From a virus, in IMG/VR virus record IMGVR_UViG_3300020034_000020, positions 1 through 53,070 of that record: a stretch of DNA of 53,070 nt; one strand, given 5' to 3'. The notes under the pieces were generated by a model, which was not told the DNA's origin, did not search any database, and worked only from the letters and a program-made list of their open reading frames with translations. The position numbers and the translations under genes are program-made. Within the stretch, counting starts at the first letter, position 1. Each line of letters starts with the position of its first letter. Of this stretch, positions 23,203-31,006 are shown in pieces.

Positions 23203-23234
23203 AAAAAAGCCCCGGCCTACTCAAAGGACGGGGC
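23203..23234 (-). terminator. Rho-independent terminator, minus strand
   Basis: On the minus strand GCCCCG pairs with CGGGGC (23209-23214, 23229-23234), with an inner TCCTT/AAGGA-like extension (AGG/CCT), and is followed by six T. It ends the transcript of the 26757-23259 gene group. Confidence 0.75.
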
Positions 23235-23258
23235 GGGAGGAGGTGTTTGAAGGGAGTC

Positions 23259-23447
23259 TTACTTCGCTTTGCCCGGCGGACGGCCGCCTTTGGCGCCGTT
23301 GCGCCGCGCGGTTTCAGCTTTAGTTTCCGAGGTGGAAGCGCCGCCTTTGGCTCCGATGCGCGCAAAATGGGCTTTCGCTGCCGGGGTTTGGAAGGGCGAG
23401 AGGATCTTGCGCGCCTGCTTACGGGCCTGGGCGTCGTCGGAGTTCAT
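23259..23447 (-). CDS. Small basic KGG-repeat protein
   Basis: The protein has 62 aa. A-K-G-G occurs twice, the second followed by R-P-P-G-K-A-K, which resembles an AT-hook. This composition suggests a small DNA- or RNA-binding protein. It is last before the terminator. Confidence 0.6.
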   Translation of the reverse strand: MNSDDAQARKQARKILSPFQTPAAKAHFARIGAKGGASTSETKAETARRNGAKGGRPPGKAK

Positions 23448-23707
23448 GCGGCTTTTCGTTTGCGGGTGGCCTTGGTGGCAACGTGGGCAATCTGGGACGC
23501 GTGAACGATGGCCAGACTGCCGTCGGCGCCGTCGATATAGACCCGAGAACCCATGATGGAAACCTGGACGTATTCCGGGTGAGGAACGGCAAAGGTTTTG
23601 CCGCCGGTCGTGGCGATTTCGAAGGGCCGAAATGGCTCCGCGGCGAGAAGTGATTGCACGCTGGCAATCGCCTCAATTTTTGAGTGCATGTTATGGTCGG
23701 ACGTCAT
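23444..23707 (-). CDS. Conserved small protein (F-R-P-F-E-I type)
   Basis: The protein has 87 aa, or 81 aa from the second ATG at 23689. F-R-P-F-E-I-A-T-T-G-G-K-T-F-A-V-P-H-P-E-Y is a pattern common in uncharacterised proteins of Planctomycetota and Verrucomicrobiota. A basic tail follows. Function unknown; the family supports the host-phylum inference. Confidence 0.6.
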   Translation of the reverse strand: MTSDHNMHSKIEAIASVQSLLAAEPFRPFEIATTGGKTFAVPHPEYVQVSIMGSRVYIDGADGSLAIVHASQIAHVATKATRKRKAA

Positions 23708-23751
23708 GAGGAATGCAAGTTAGCTGCTTGGGTTATGGTTGGCAAGGGAGA

Positions 23752-23994
23752 TTAAGACGCGGCACGGATCGCGGCGTGTAAACGGTCCCAGGCTTGCGCT
23801 TTCGTTTTGGTGGGCTCCGCGTCCAGGTAAGCGGAAGATAATGCGCTGGCGGCGGCCAGGAGCTCGGCAAAGCCGCTTTCCTGGTCGATAGTCAGGGCGA
23901 TTTCGCGCTCTCCTTGGATGTCGTCCTGGCCTAGGGTCTCTTCGAGGATGGCGATTGCGGCGCGCAAGGCGGCCGGCGTTGGGTTGGCGTTCAT
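23752..23994 (-). CDS. Small acidic helical protein
   Basis: The protein has 80 aa, mostly helical (A-A-L-R-A-A-I-A-I-L-E-E-T-L-G). No family recognised; ordinary early gene. Confidence 0.5.
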   Translation of the reverse strand: MNANPTPAALRAAIAILEETLGQDDIQGEREIALTIDQESGFAELLAAASALSSAYLDAEPTKTKAQAWDRLHAAIRAAS

Positions 23995-24037
23995 GGTTTT
24001 TCGTCTTTAAGGTCGATGAGGGGCGAACTATTAAGAA

Positions 24038-24379
24038 TCACTTAATAGTTGCGGTGGCTTTGGCGATTGCTTCGCGAGCCTGCTTGAGTCGATGCGCAGT
24101 CTCGGGGATAAACTTTGACGCATCAATTCCGGCCATTGGCTCAATGATGTCGATTAGTGCCGCCAAAAGCTCAGGCGCAGCCGCGATTAGGCGCGCGTTG
24201 GCAACGTTCCTGGCCTCTAGGCTCTTACCGCTATTAGGTATCCTTGCGAGGACTACGCCGCTACTTTCATGCTCGATTTGATGGGATGGACTCTGCTTTT
24301 CGCCATAGTGCGAAGCCTGGCTTTTTACCAGGCGGTTAAGCCAAGGGCCTGGCGTGTGTTTTGATTGAGTAGTATTCAT
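24038..24379 (-). CDS. Conserved phage early protein with H-T-P-G-P-W motif
   Basis: The protein has 113 aa. It starts with H-T-P-G-P-W and contains N-A-R-L-I-A-A-A-P-E-L-L-A-A-L. The two motifs together define a family widespread among phage early genes with no assigned role. Confidence 0.65.
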   Translation of the reverse strand: MNTTQSKHTPGPWLNRLVKSQASHYGEKQSPSHQIEHESSGVVLARIPNSGKSLEARNVANARLIAAAPELLAALIDIIEPMAGIDASKFIPETAHRLKQAREAIAKATATIK

Positions 24380-24452
24380 GAGAGGAGTGTTCAGCCAAAA
24401 GCCCCGCGACTCCGGAGAGTTCGCAGGGCGAAGGGTTGGGTGTGCGGCTTAT

Positions 24453-24968
24453 TTAGACGCGGTTCGCTTTCTTGCGTTGGCGGACGAGTTCCATGAGGGA
24501 AACCACGTTCGGTTGCGGTGCACGCTTGTCGAAGCGGTCAAAGTCGCTCCATTTGGCTTCCTCGTAGCCGGGCAGCGAACCAATGGCGGCATTCTTGATT
24601 TTTTCGACCAGGGCACACGCAAGCGAGGCTTCCCAACCTTTATCTTCGCAAGCCTGGTAGGCGTAGCTCTGACAGGCCTTGAGCGCTTCCACGGCAGTGA
24701 GCGGCTTTACGCCGATGTCGAAATGATACTGCGACTCGAAAAACGGGTTCGGCTCGTCCTTATAGCGCGCCTGCAAACTGACTTGGTTCGCGTCGAAAAG
24801 GAGTTTCATGGCCTTGACCCATGTTTCGTCATGGTGCCAGGGGCCGAGGTTATCCCCGGCTTGCCCAGTGGCGTAAAGGCGGAGCTCGTTTTCACGAGTG
24901 GCGGAGTTAATGCGAAGGAAATGAAGGATCGCGAGAAGGTGAGCGTCAGAGCATTGGAAGGCGGACAT
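24453..24968 (-). CDS. Conserved early protein of unknown function
   Basis: The protein has 171 aa. M-S-A-F-Q-C-S-D-A-H-L at the N-terminus, D-A-N-Q-V-S-L-Q-A-R-Y-K-D-E and a segment with Q-S-Y-A-Y-Q-A-C-E match a family common in phages and conjugative elements. Its role is not known. A plus-strand frame of 312 codons overlaps this region and is rejected as a shadow. Confidence 0.65.
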   Translation of the reverse strand: MSAFQCSDAHLLAILHFLRINSATRENELRLYATGQAGDNLGPWHHDETWVKAMKLLFDANQVSLQARYKDEPNPFFESQYHFDIGVKPLTAVEALKACQSYAYQACEDKGWEASLACALVEKIKNAAIGSLPGYEEAKWSDFDRFDKRAPQPNVVSLMELVRQRKKANRV

Positions 24969-25013
24969 ATTTGTGTATTCGTTAGTTGGTTACTGAGCGG
25001 GAAAACGGGAGTG

Positions 25014-25289
25014 TTAGGCCTTGGCGTCTTTGATGGCCTTGCGGGCGAGTTTGAGAAACGCAGCCCAAGCTTTGCCCGCGTCTTGCATGGAGAGATCAGG
25101 CGCGAAACGGTTTTTGCTGTCCGTTCGGCCGACGATGAATTCAAGCGCGGCGAGGAGATCGGGCGAGGTAGCGAACAAAGGACCGACCTTGCGCTCATGT
25201 CCCTCCTTGGTGAGGGTCGCAAGACGCGGGGCGAATTCGCTCCCTTTGTCGTTAATTCCTTGGCCGTCGTAAGTGAATTGATTAGGCAT
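25014..25289 (-). CDS. Small early protein
   Basis: The protein has 91 aa from the ATG at 25289. L-F-A-T-S-P-D-L-L-A-A-L-E-F-I-V-G-R resembles the A-P-E-L-L-A-A-L part of the 24038 gene, so it may be a shorter relative. Function unknown. Confidence 0.55.
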   Translation of the reverse strand: MPNQFTYDGQGINDKGSEFAPRLATLTKEGHERKVGPLFATSPDLLAALEFIVGRTDSKNRFAPDLSMQDAGKAWAAFLKLARKAIKDAKA

Positions 25290-25323
25290 ATAGTTGAAGC
25301 TGAAGTGAGAAAGTGAATACAGG

Positions 25324-25803
25324 TTAACGGCAAAGGAGCTCGCTGGCATAGCCGGCGAAGTAGTTCCCGCGAACGCATCCGAGCAAATCAGCGAAGTCGT
25401 GAAACGAGAATTGCGAGCGATACTTGCGGATATAGGCCACGCGCTCCGCTACGTCGTAACAGTTTTTCCACGTCTCGTTTGCGTCCTCGCTTTCCAGTTC
25501 GGAGAAATCGTTTTCGTCTAAAACGGGGTAATTCTCTAAGCGCTCCTGTTGTTCGGTCGCCTTGGTGATGAGCTCCGCTTGCGCGGGGTTAATCGTGAGA
25601 TATTCGATCCACCCGCAAGCCCAGTGAGAGGAACGTGAGATTTCCACGTGTTCGCCTTCGCCTCCTAAGAGCGCAAGGAATGAGCGAAAGTTAGACCGCG
25701 CTAAACAGTCAGAATCGCGGTTTTGAGTGTAAACGATAAGCCAGTCCGGTTTGTCACCATAATAGACGGCAGAGAACGAGTGAGCTTGCTTTAGTGTTTT
25801 CAT
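25324..25803 (-). CDS. Hypothetical early protein
   Basis: The protein has 159 aa from the ATG at 25803. The N-terminus (F-S-A-V-Y-Y-G-D-K-P-D-W-L-I-V-Y-T-Q-N-R-D-S-D) looks like a small beta domain. The middle is acidic (E-L-E-S-E-D-A-N-E) and the C-terminus contains a tyrosine/arginine-rich helix. Proteins of this composition are common in gut and soil phages, without assigned function. Confidence 0.55.
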   Translation of the reverse strand: MKTLKQAHSFSAVYYGDKPDWLIVYTQNRDSDCLARSNFRSFLALLGGEGEHVEISRSSHWACGWIEYLTINPAQAELITKATEQQERLENYPVLDENDFSELESEDANETWKNCYDVAERVAYIRKYRSQFSFHDFADLLGCVRGNYFAGYASELLCR

Positions 25804-25867
25804 GAGGAGAAATGAGTTTGTGCTTTGCAGCATGGAGCCCGGGCTAAACGGGCTGTGGTGCTGGAAA

Positions 25868-26113
25868 TCAGAGAGAATAGGAGCGAAGCGCGAACGGTTC
25901 GGCGGTGTAGCTATCGGGAGAAAAAACCGAGTAGGTTTGCGGAATGAAGGGAGCGCGGAACTGAGCGCAGAATTCGCGTTGCTCGGCATTGTGCCGTGCG
26001 ATCTCGGCGCATTCGGAGGCGTTCAGTTCAGAGGCGAATTGCGTTGCGGCTTGGCGAGTGGCGAACAAGGCAACGCTTGCGCCGTTAAAGGGGGAAAGGA
26101 CGAGGTAGTTCAT
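25868..26113 (-). CDS. Small early protein
   Basis: The protein has 81 aa. It overlaps the upstream gene by ATGA. F-A-T-R-Q-A-A-T-Q-F-A-S-E-L-N-A-S-E suggests a short helix after a beta hairpin. No family recognised. Confidence 0.5.
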   Translation of the reverse strand: MNYLVLSPFNGASVALFATRQAATQFASELNASECAEIARHNAEQREFCAQFRAPFIPQTYSVFSPDSYTAEPFALRSYSL

Positions 26114-26757
26114 TTGCCGGGGAAGCGAAAACCTTTGATCGGGAAGCGAAACCAGAGGCAGTCACCCGCGAGAGTTCCCGCGTCGTTATGCGTGCGGAAT
26201 TCCTTTTCCTCTGAACACCCGCAACAGGAGAGGAGTTTGCCGGCAAGGGCATCAAACCAGGCGTCAACCTGGTTTTGCTCCGCGTCGTTTAGCCCGCTCG
26301 CATCCCCGTTTATGAGGTAGGATGCCCAGTATTCCGGCAAGCGATAGTCAAGAAACCCATCAGGAGGGTTTCCCCATGAGGGTATGCCGTAGTCCTCATC
26401 TGAATACGTGGCAAGGTCGGCGGAAATGGCATCAGAAGCGCCTTGCTCGAACGCCTCCCAGAGCTCTTCTGAGTTTTCTTCGGCTGAATTGAATTCGTGG
26501 GCGATGAACTCGAAAGGGGAGAAATCCCGCGAGTTACTTTCCGCAGCGTGGCAGGCGTCTGCATGCACTTCGCGGATGTTTTCCGCGTCGACGGTTACCC
26601 GGCCGAGTGAGTCAGAATTAACCTTGTCACCAAGGGTCGGCACGTTGTGACAGGCGAAACCGTGGCCATGGTTCCAGCCTTTGCGGTAGGCGTTAGACAG
26701 AGGCTCGCTCGCATCGAAAGGAGCGGGAATGGATTCGGGAGAGGATTGGCTTTTCAT
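26110..26757 (-). CDS. Hypothetical early protein, first in its operon
   Basis: The protein has 215 aa from the ATG at 26757. A-Y-R-K-G-W-N-H-G-H-G-F-A-C-H and E-A-F-E-Q-G-A-S-D-A-I are helical repeats seen in some phage proteins. The C-terminal half is acidic with C-C-G-C-S. Function unknown. It follows a control region that shares a 15-base element with the 16.2 kb switch. Confidence 0.55.
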   Translation of the reverse strand: MKSQSSPESIPAPFDASEPLSNAYRKGWNHGHGFACHNVPTLGDKVNSDSLGRVTVDAENIREVHADACHAAESNSRDFSPFEFIAHEFNSAEENSEELWEAFEQGASDAISADLATYSDEDYGIPSWGNPPDGFLDYRLPEYWASYLINGDASGLNDAEQNQVDAWFDALAGKLLSCCGCSEEKEFRTHNDAGTLAGDCLWFRFPIKGFRFPGK

Positions 26758-27153
26758 GATGCCCACAGAATAACCCAACCATGCTTAGGTTGTCTTTAAG
26801 TATTTCTCTCAACACCCTATCCCCTCGCAGTAACAACGGGATACCCTCGAAGATTTTTCAAAGGGGCTAGCCCAACCCCCTAGCGCTCCGAGGGCTCAGC
26901 ATTACGGTAATGTAACGCAAACGCCTGCCCCTCAACGCTCCGTCCCAAGCCAAAGCATTACGGTTTACATTACTGTCAAGTAAAGCATGGCTTGACGGAG
27001 CTCCGAACGAGGCAAAACCTCGCGCGCTATGGGTTTCGGAGGTTTCGAGCGAGTGGTGCGAGCGCCCAAGAAACCGGAGAATCTGCCCCATCCGAGGTAA
27101 GCGGCAGCGTAGGCTTTGCGGAGCGTTAGCGCACCGAGCATCCGCTAGGGGGG
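26758..27153. promoter_or_regulatory. Repeat-rich divergent control region
   Basis: About 400 bases without a gene between minus operons and a plus gene. It holds CAACC/GGTTG arms at 26776-26792, the shared element AACACCCTATCCCCT at 26811-26825, the repeat cluster at 26898-26973, GTCAAG/CTTGAC arms at 26975-26996 and a CGAGG/CCTCG hairpin at 27008-27022. It may combine promoters with operator sites, or with a replication or packaging site near the candidate small terminase. Confidence 0.5.
26898..26973. repeat. Direct and inverted repeat cluster
   Basis: AGCATTACGGT occurs at 26898-26908 and 26954-26964. CATTACGGTAATG (26900-26912) is a 13-base palindrome. GTAATGTAA (26907-26915) and TTACATTAC (26965-26973) form an inverted pair. 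An iteron-like or operator array is possible. Confidence 0.6.
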
Positions 27154-27735
27154 TTGAGTGGGGGTTTGACTGTGCCGCAAGTTGTTAGCTATGCGTTGGG
27201 TGTGATCGCACCAAAAACTGAGCCTAAGGGACGTGTCCGCTACAGCGCAGCAACGATGGCCAAATGCAAGGCGCTATACGTAGTCAAGGGGATGGGGCCA
27301 ACCGATATATCCAAGGAAACCGGAGTGGCCAATCAAACGGTGCGCCATTGGATCTCGAAAGGCCAATGGATGAGTGAACAGAAAGCACGGCTCACTCGAC
27401 TGGAGAACGTTGCTGTAGCACGTGCAACGGATCAAAATGCAGCGTTTCTGGAGTCTATGGCGGCCCAGAGCGAAGACTTAGCCGAAAGCGGTATGGAAAT
27501 GGCCCGCAAGCACGTTGCGAGCGCAGACGATTACGCAGCACGCAACTTCCAGAGCGCAACCCAAGGGATTAAGAACGTGGTTGACGTGTATTTTAGGGCG
27601 CGAGGTATCGACGGAAAGACTACAGGTTCAACGCTGAACATCGGCTCGGTATACGTGAACAACGTGCCCATCGAACGGGCACTGAAACCCGTTGTGGACC
27701 TAGGGAAGGTCCAACTCCCGGAGGGAAAGGCGTAG
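27154..27735 (+). CDS. Candidate terminase small subunit
   Basis: The protein has 193 aa from TTG at 27154; a GTG at 27172 is an alternative with GTGGGGG upstream. An N-terminal helix-turn-helix (K-C-K-A-L-Y-V-V-K-G-M-G-P-T-D-I-S-K-E-T) is followed by V-A-N-Q-T-V-R-H-W-I-S-K-G-Q-W, the layout of many phage small terminases. Helical sequence and a beta-type C-terminus follow. It is the only plus-strand gene between early operons, 5.4 kb from the large subunit. Other helix-turn-helix proteins cannot be excluded. Confidence 0.5.
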   Translation: MSGGLTVPQVVSYALGVIAPKTEPKGRVRYSAATMAKCKALYVVKGMGPTDISKETGVANQTVRHWISKGQWMSEQKARLTRLENVAVARATDQNAAFLESMAAQSEDLAESGMEMARKHVASADDYAARNFQSATQGIKNVVDVYFRARGIDGKTTGSTLNIGSVYVNNVPIERALKPVVDLGKVQLPEGKA

Positions 27736-27954
27736 TCCGTGCCGTGCCGCGCCGCTTTGGGTGAGGTGTGAGCGACGAGCGACGGCTCAGTGTAGGGCTA
27801 GAGCGGATACGTAGCTTGACCCTCCGGGGGAGGGGGGTGGCCCCCGCCAGCGGAGCCCCGGCCTTCCTGCGCAAACCCCTAACCACAGTGTTGGCTACAC
27901 GTACGGCCCCTTATTTATAGACGCAGTCCAACTCCTCCCCTGTGTCGATATCGA

Positions 27955-28101
27955 TCAGTCGCGCGTAGGGTCTGTGAAACCGCGAAGCCTCACGTCTGCC
28001 TCGACGCAAGCGTCTCCTAGGTTCCTGTGGCCGGTGGGCTTCTCCTGAAGCAAGGTGCCGAAGCCGTCCTCGATGCGGATTTTGATGTTATACTCGTTCA
28101 T
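27955..28101 (-). CDS. Small early protein, 48 aa, probably frameshifted
   Basis: ATG at 28101 with AAAGGGGTGAC upstream; TGA at 27957-27955. It begins M-N-E-Y-N-I-K-I-R-I-E-D-G-F. Where this frame ends, another frame continues as P-Y-A-R-L-I-D-I-D-T-G-E-E-L-D-C-V-Y-K to a stop at 27911, which reads like a natural C-terminus. One extra C in the CCC run near 27968 would join them into 63 aa. It may be a base-call error, a mutation, or a true short protein. Confidence 0.5.
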   Translation of the reverse strand: MNEYNIKIRIEDGFGTLLQEKPTGHRNLGDACVEADVRLRGFTDPTRD

Positions 28102-28193
28102 AAAGTCACCCCTTTCCACACTGCCGACCCTCACGTACGGCGTTTCCGAATACGCGACGCGTGTTCTGCGCCGACCAAATTAGACAAGCGCTC

Positions 28194-28412
28194 CTAGATA
28201 GTTTCCTCCAACTGTTTTTCCAGGTCCTCAATCCAGGCAATCGTAGAATCGCGGTGCACCCGGCAAATCGTAATCGTGTTGGGCGAGTGGAGGCCGCTTT
28301 TCTGGAGGTCTGAGAGCATCGCATTAAGCTCCGCCAAGACCTCTTTTTTGCGGGCGAGGACGGCCTTCGTGATTTCGAGTTGTTGATTGCTCATAAAAAG
28401 GTGGTTTTTCAT
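28194..28412 (-). CDS. Small coiled-coil early protein
   Basis: The protein has 72 aa, nearly all helical (I-T-K-A-V-L-A-R-K-K-E-V-L-A-E-L-N-A-M-L). Start at 28412 overlaps the upstream stop; a second Met lies at 28394. No family recognised. Confidence 0.55.
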   Translation of the reverse strand: MKNHLFMSNQQLEITKAVLARKKEVLAELNAMLSDLQKSGLHSPNTITICRVHRDSTIAWIEDLEKQLEETI

Positions 28413-28612
28413 CGGCTATACGTAACCCGTTTCCGAATCCCCAGTTTCTCAGCGCAGGCCTTGCAGTAGTCTTTTGCTCGCTGTTGCACCCAGCCTTCCT
28501 TTTTTGCGCTGAGGCGTTGGGCTTTACCGGGCTGGTATTTCGCGTCGCCCTCCGCGTAGGTCATTCCGCAAGGGCCGTCGCAGCCTAGGATGGTTTCGAT
28601 TTTGATGCTCAT
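28409..28612 (-). CDS. Small Cys-rich early protein
   Basis: The protein has 67 aa. C-D-G-P-C and C-K-A-C pairs suggest a zinc ribbon. Overlaps the next gene by ATGA. Function unknown. Confidence 0.55.
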   Translation of the reverse strand: MSIKIETILGCDGPCGMTYAEGDAKYQPGKAQRLSAKKEGWVQQRAKDYCKACAEKLGIRKRVTYSR

Positions 28613-28618
28613 TAAAAT

Positions 28619-28810
28619 TCACTGTTTCAAAATCCGCTCCATATTCTCGCGGAGCGGAAAGCGCACCGCCGACCCAAGTTTGACTGCGCGCAAAACCCCT
28701 CGCGCTCGAAGCACGTGAACAAACCGTGGCGAAATATTGAGCACTGCCGCCAATTCCGTGTCTTTCACCAGGCGCTCAAAAGCTGGGTCTGGATTGGGCT
28801 TATTCTTCAT
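28619..28810 (-). CDS. Excisionase-type helix-turn-helix protein
   Basis: The protein has 63 aa. L-A-A-V-L-N-I-S-P-R-F-V-H-V-L-R-A-R-G-V and A-V-R-F-P-L-R form the helix and wing of an excisionase-like DNA-binding domain. It is a second candidate directionality factor or a local regulator. Confidence 0.6.
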   Translation of the reverse strand: MKNKPNPDPAFERLVKDTELAAVLNISPRFVHVLRARGVLRAVKLGSAVRFPLRENMERILKQ

Positions 28811-29099
28811 CGCTTCCGAGATCCGCTGGTAGGCTGTGTAAATATTCGAGGAGCGACGCCAAGTGAATAAGACGCCTGCCCTTTGCGGTTCCCGGCCGCC
28901 GAAGGTTTATGCTCTTCACTAGCGGCTTGTATCCGTTTTCCTTACACGGAAGAACCAGGATGTTTAACGAGGATCGTCCAAGCGAAGTATAAGGACAAGG
29001 CGTGCCGGGTTTTGGCAGGCCGATAAACTCGGGCCGCGGTGGAGCGCCGCCGACTTTGATTTGGGCGGTCGTGTAAAGCGTCTTTTTCAGCTTTGGCAT
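28800..29099 (-). CDS. Small DNA-binding-like early protein
   Basis: The protein has 99 aa from the ATG at 29099 (M-P-K-L-K-K-T-L-Y-T-T). It is basic, with G-L-P-K-P-G-T-P-C-P-Y-T-S-L-G-R-S-S-L and N-L-R-R-P-G-T-A-K-G-R-R-L-I-H. The middle and end resemble the helix-turn-helix-17 type seen in transposase and excisionase accessory proteins. It overlaps the 28619 gene by 11 bases. Confidence 0.5.
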   Translation of the reverse strand: MPKLKKTLYTTAQIKVGGAPPRPEFIGLPKPGTPCPYTSLGRSSLNILVLPCKENGYKPLVKSINLRRPGTAKGRRLIHLASLLEYLHSLPADLGSDEE

Positions 29100-29145
29100 A
29101 AAAGTCAGTCTTCCTCCGCCGCGGCCGTTTTCGTGTCCATAAAAT

Positions 29146-29544
29146 TCACCCAACCCAGGGTTGCGGGGCGGGCCTCGGTCCATCCTCGCCATTCAGCCGT
29201 GCCCGGACGAGTCCCAGGATCTCCAGCGCTTGCCCCACCTCCTGGAAAATCTGCACGCGTTTCAGTTCGTCCCGAGGCAAGTTGTGGAGTTTGTCGAGTT
29301 CCTCTCGTGCCTTCGTCAGTTTGAGGCGGAGCGAGGTTTCGCTGCCCTTGGAAATCGCCAGTTGGGAGTAGAGCTCGCTATGCTTTTTTTCCAGCTCACG
29401 GATGCGCCCTCTTTGCGTTTGGAGTTCGCGTTCGAGGGCTTCACGCATTTCAAGCACCTCGCGGGCGTGGGCCGTCCTCATTTCGATAAGGTCTTTTTTC
29501 AGTTGGTCGGCGAGTCGGTTTCGCACTGGGGGTTTTCGCTTCAT
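29146..29544 (-). CDS. Coiled-coil early protein
   Basis: The protein has 132 aa and long heptad-like stretches from about residue 15 to 95 (R-E-L-E-K-K-H-S-E-L-Y-S-Q-L). No domain recognised; it could be an oligomerising accessory protein. Confidence 0.55.
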   Translation of the reverse strand: MKRKPPVRNRLADQLKKDLIEMRTAHAREVLEMREALERELQTQRGRIRELEKKHSELYSQLAISKGSETSLRLKLTKAREELDKLHNLPRDELKRVQIFQEVGQALEILGLVRARLNGEDGPRPAPQPWVG

Positions 29545-29768
29545 AAAGTCAATCCTCCTTCGTATGGGTCCGTCCCCTCAAATGACGGGTCGTCCACCGC
29601 CCCACAGGTGTTTTTCGCCCAGGCGTCGCACGTATAGCCGCCCGTGGTGTAACGCGAGTTCTGTGGAGAACTCCGGCTTAGACAGAGGGCATTTAGCGGT
29701 CCGCCTCCCTCGCAGAAGGCCACCCGTTCCGACCAATAACGGCAGGTCTCGCAGATTTTCGGGGTCAT
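29541..29768 (-). CDS. Cys-rich small early protein
   Basis: The protein has 75 aa from the ATG at 29768. C-E-T-C-R-Y-W at the start, then further Cys at C-E-G-G, A-L-C-L and Y-T-C-D-A-W match small phage zinc proteins of the C-x-x-C-R-Y-W type. Role unknown. Confidence 0.6.
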   Translation of the reverse strand: MTPKICETCRYWSERVAFCEGGGPLNALCLSRSSPQNSRYTTGGYTCDAWAKNTCGAVDDPSFEGTDPYEGGLTL

Positions 29769-30145
29769 GGTTTCTCTTCCCGCTTTATATCCACCGCGTC
29801 CCGGATCGTCCGTTTGCGGTCGGTGTCGCCATCCCACAGGCCGAGGCCCCAATCGACCGCCCACTCAGTGCCCTCGGTTTTCTCCAGCCAGTCCATTCGC
29901 GCGGTGTCCTCCGCGACGATCGCCACGCTTTTCGCGAGTTCGTTGATTCGCTCTGCGTGCCGGTCGACGAGCGCGGTCAAACGCTCCAGGGCGGCTTCTA
30001 ACTCAGAATTCCTCGCCCGTAGGGCGCGCAACCCCTGGGTGGCCTGCGCGAAATCTCGGTCACAGGTCTCACTCCATGCCTCGCCGCATTTGATGACCGA
30101 ACGGAAAAAGGCTAAACAGTTTTCGGGTGTAGTGGAGTCATTCAT
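29765..30145 (-). CDS. Helical early protein with conserved-type C-terminus
   Basis: The protein has 126 aa from the ATG at 30145. A helical, coiled-coil body is followed by D-T-A-R-M-D-W-L-E-K and T-I-R-D-A-V-D, a motif frequent in phage proteins of unknown function. It overlaps both neighbours by 4 bases. Confidence 0.6.
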   Translation of the reverse strand: MNDSTTPENCLAFFRSVIKCGEAWSETCDRDFAQATQGLRALRARNSELEAALERLTALVDRHAERINELAKSVAIVAEDTARMDWLEKTEGTEWAVDWGLGLWDGDTDRKRTIRDAVDIKREEKP

Positions 30146-30579
30146 GGTTTCAAAGCTTTCTCCGCCCACGCGGCTAAATTCGCGGCGCAATCGGCATCAC
30201 TCGTGAACAATTCAGACCGGGCCTCGTAGGATTCTTTTATTTTCAATAGCGCGGCCTCCGCTTCCTCCGCCCGATCATTCACCCACTTCCCATTCCACGA
30301 CATGCCGGGGGCGAGATAGGCGTCAATCATGGGCTGCATCTTTTTGATATAAGCCTCCAGCTCGGCGATGCGAACCTTCGCCTTGTCCGCGCGCTCGGCC
30401 TCGAATTCGATGTTCTCCTCCGCGAGCACGAGTAGGGCGCGAAGTTCCTCGGCGTTGAGTTCTTCCTTTGGTTTCGCGAGCCAGACATAGCGGCACTGCG
30501 GACACCGCCAGCCAAAGAGCGGGGCGCCCGTAGCTTCGACTTTTGCGCCGCACGCCGGGCATGGGTCCATGTCACTCAT
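30142..30579 (-). CDS. Zinc-ribbon and coiled-coil early protein
   Basis: The protein has 145 aa from the ATG at 30579. C-P-A-C-G ... C-P-Q-C-R-Y is a zinc ribbon at residues 5-30. A coiled coil follows (A-R-I-A-E-L-E-like repeats around 55-80). Function unknown; the ribbon suggests nucleic-acid contact. Confidence 0.6.
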   Translation of the reverse strand: MSDMDPCPACGAKVEATGAPLFGWRCPQCRYVWLAKPKEELNAEELRALLVLAEENIEFEAERADKAKVRIAELEAYIKKMQPMIDAYLAPGMSWNGKWVNDRAEEAEAALLKIKESYEARSELFTSDADCAANLAAWAEKALKP

Positions 30580-30785
30580 GGCCGTTTCTCCTCGGGCTTC
30601 CAGCTCGTCCACGTCACCCGAACATTTCGGCAGCACTTGAACTCCTGCTCGCATTTGCCGCACGTGTGCTCGATTTCGTCGCCGTCATCGCCCTTTAACT
30701 CCCAAGCGTCCCGGACCTTGTGGGCACAGAAAGGGCAAACGGGTTCCCGTGTGTAGTCGCAGTCGATTGGCTCCGGCTCACTCAT
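30576..30785 (-). CDS. Zinc-ribbon early protein
   Basis: The protein has 69 aa. C-P-F-C and C-G-K-C separated by about 25 residues give a zinc ribbon; C-C follows. It is adjacent to another zinc-ribbon gene. Role unknown. Confidence 0.6.
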   Translation of the reverse strand: MSEPEPIDCDYTREPVCPFCAHKVRDAWELKGDDGDEIEHTCGKCEQEFKCCRNVRVTWTSWKPEEKRP

Positions 30786-31006
30786 GGCGTCACCGGCAAT
30801 TCTGCTTGAACTTCCAGCCCTTCCACCCCGGCCTTTTTGGCCTCGGCTTCGGCGGCGGTCTTAAATTTCCAGAGGCCTGTATCGTCGCCACCAATACGCC
30901 ACTTGCGGTTATGGAGAACTTCCACGACGTGGTATTGCTCGACTTTGATGCCCTTATCCTGGCCGGTTAGGTAGAGCTGGGTTTTAATTCGGGCTTTTAG
31001 TTTCAT
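30782..31006 (-). CDS. Small basic early protein
   Basis: The protein has 74 aa: beta strands (Q-Y-H-V-V-E-V-L-H-N-R-K-W-R-I-G) and a C-terminal helix (F-K-T-A-A-E-A-E-A-K-K-A). No family recognised. Confidence 0.5.
   Translation of the reverse strand: MKLKARIKTQLYLTGQDKGIKVEQYHVVEVLHNRKWRIGGDDTGLWKFKTAAEAEAKKAGVEGLEVQAELPVTP

Noticed and set aside
24378-25316. 312-codon plus-strand frame
   Set aside because: Lies antisense to two conserved-type early genes within a minus operon; composition is that of a shadow.
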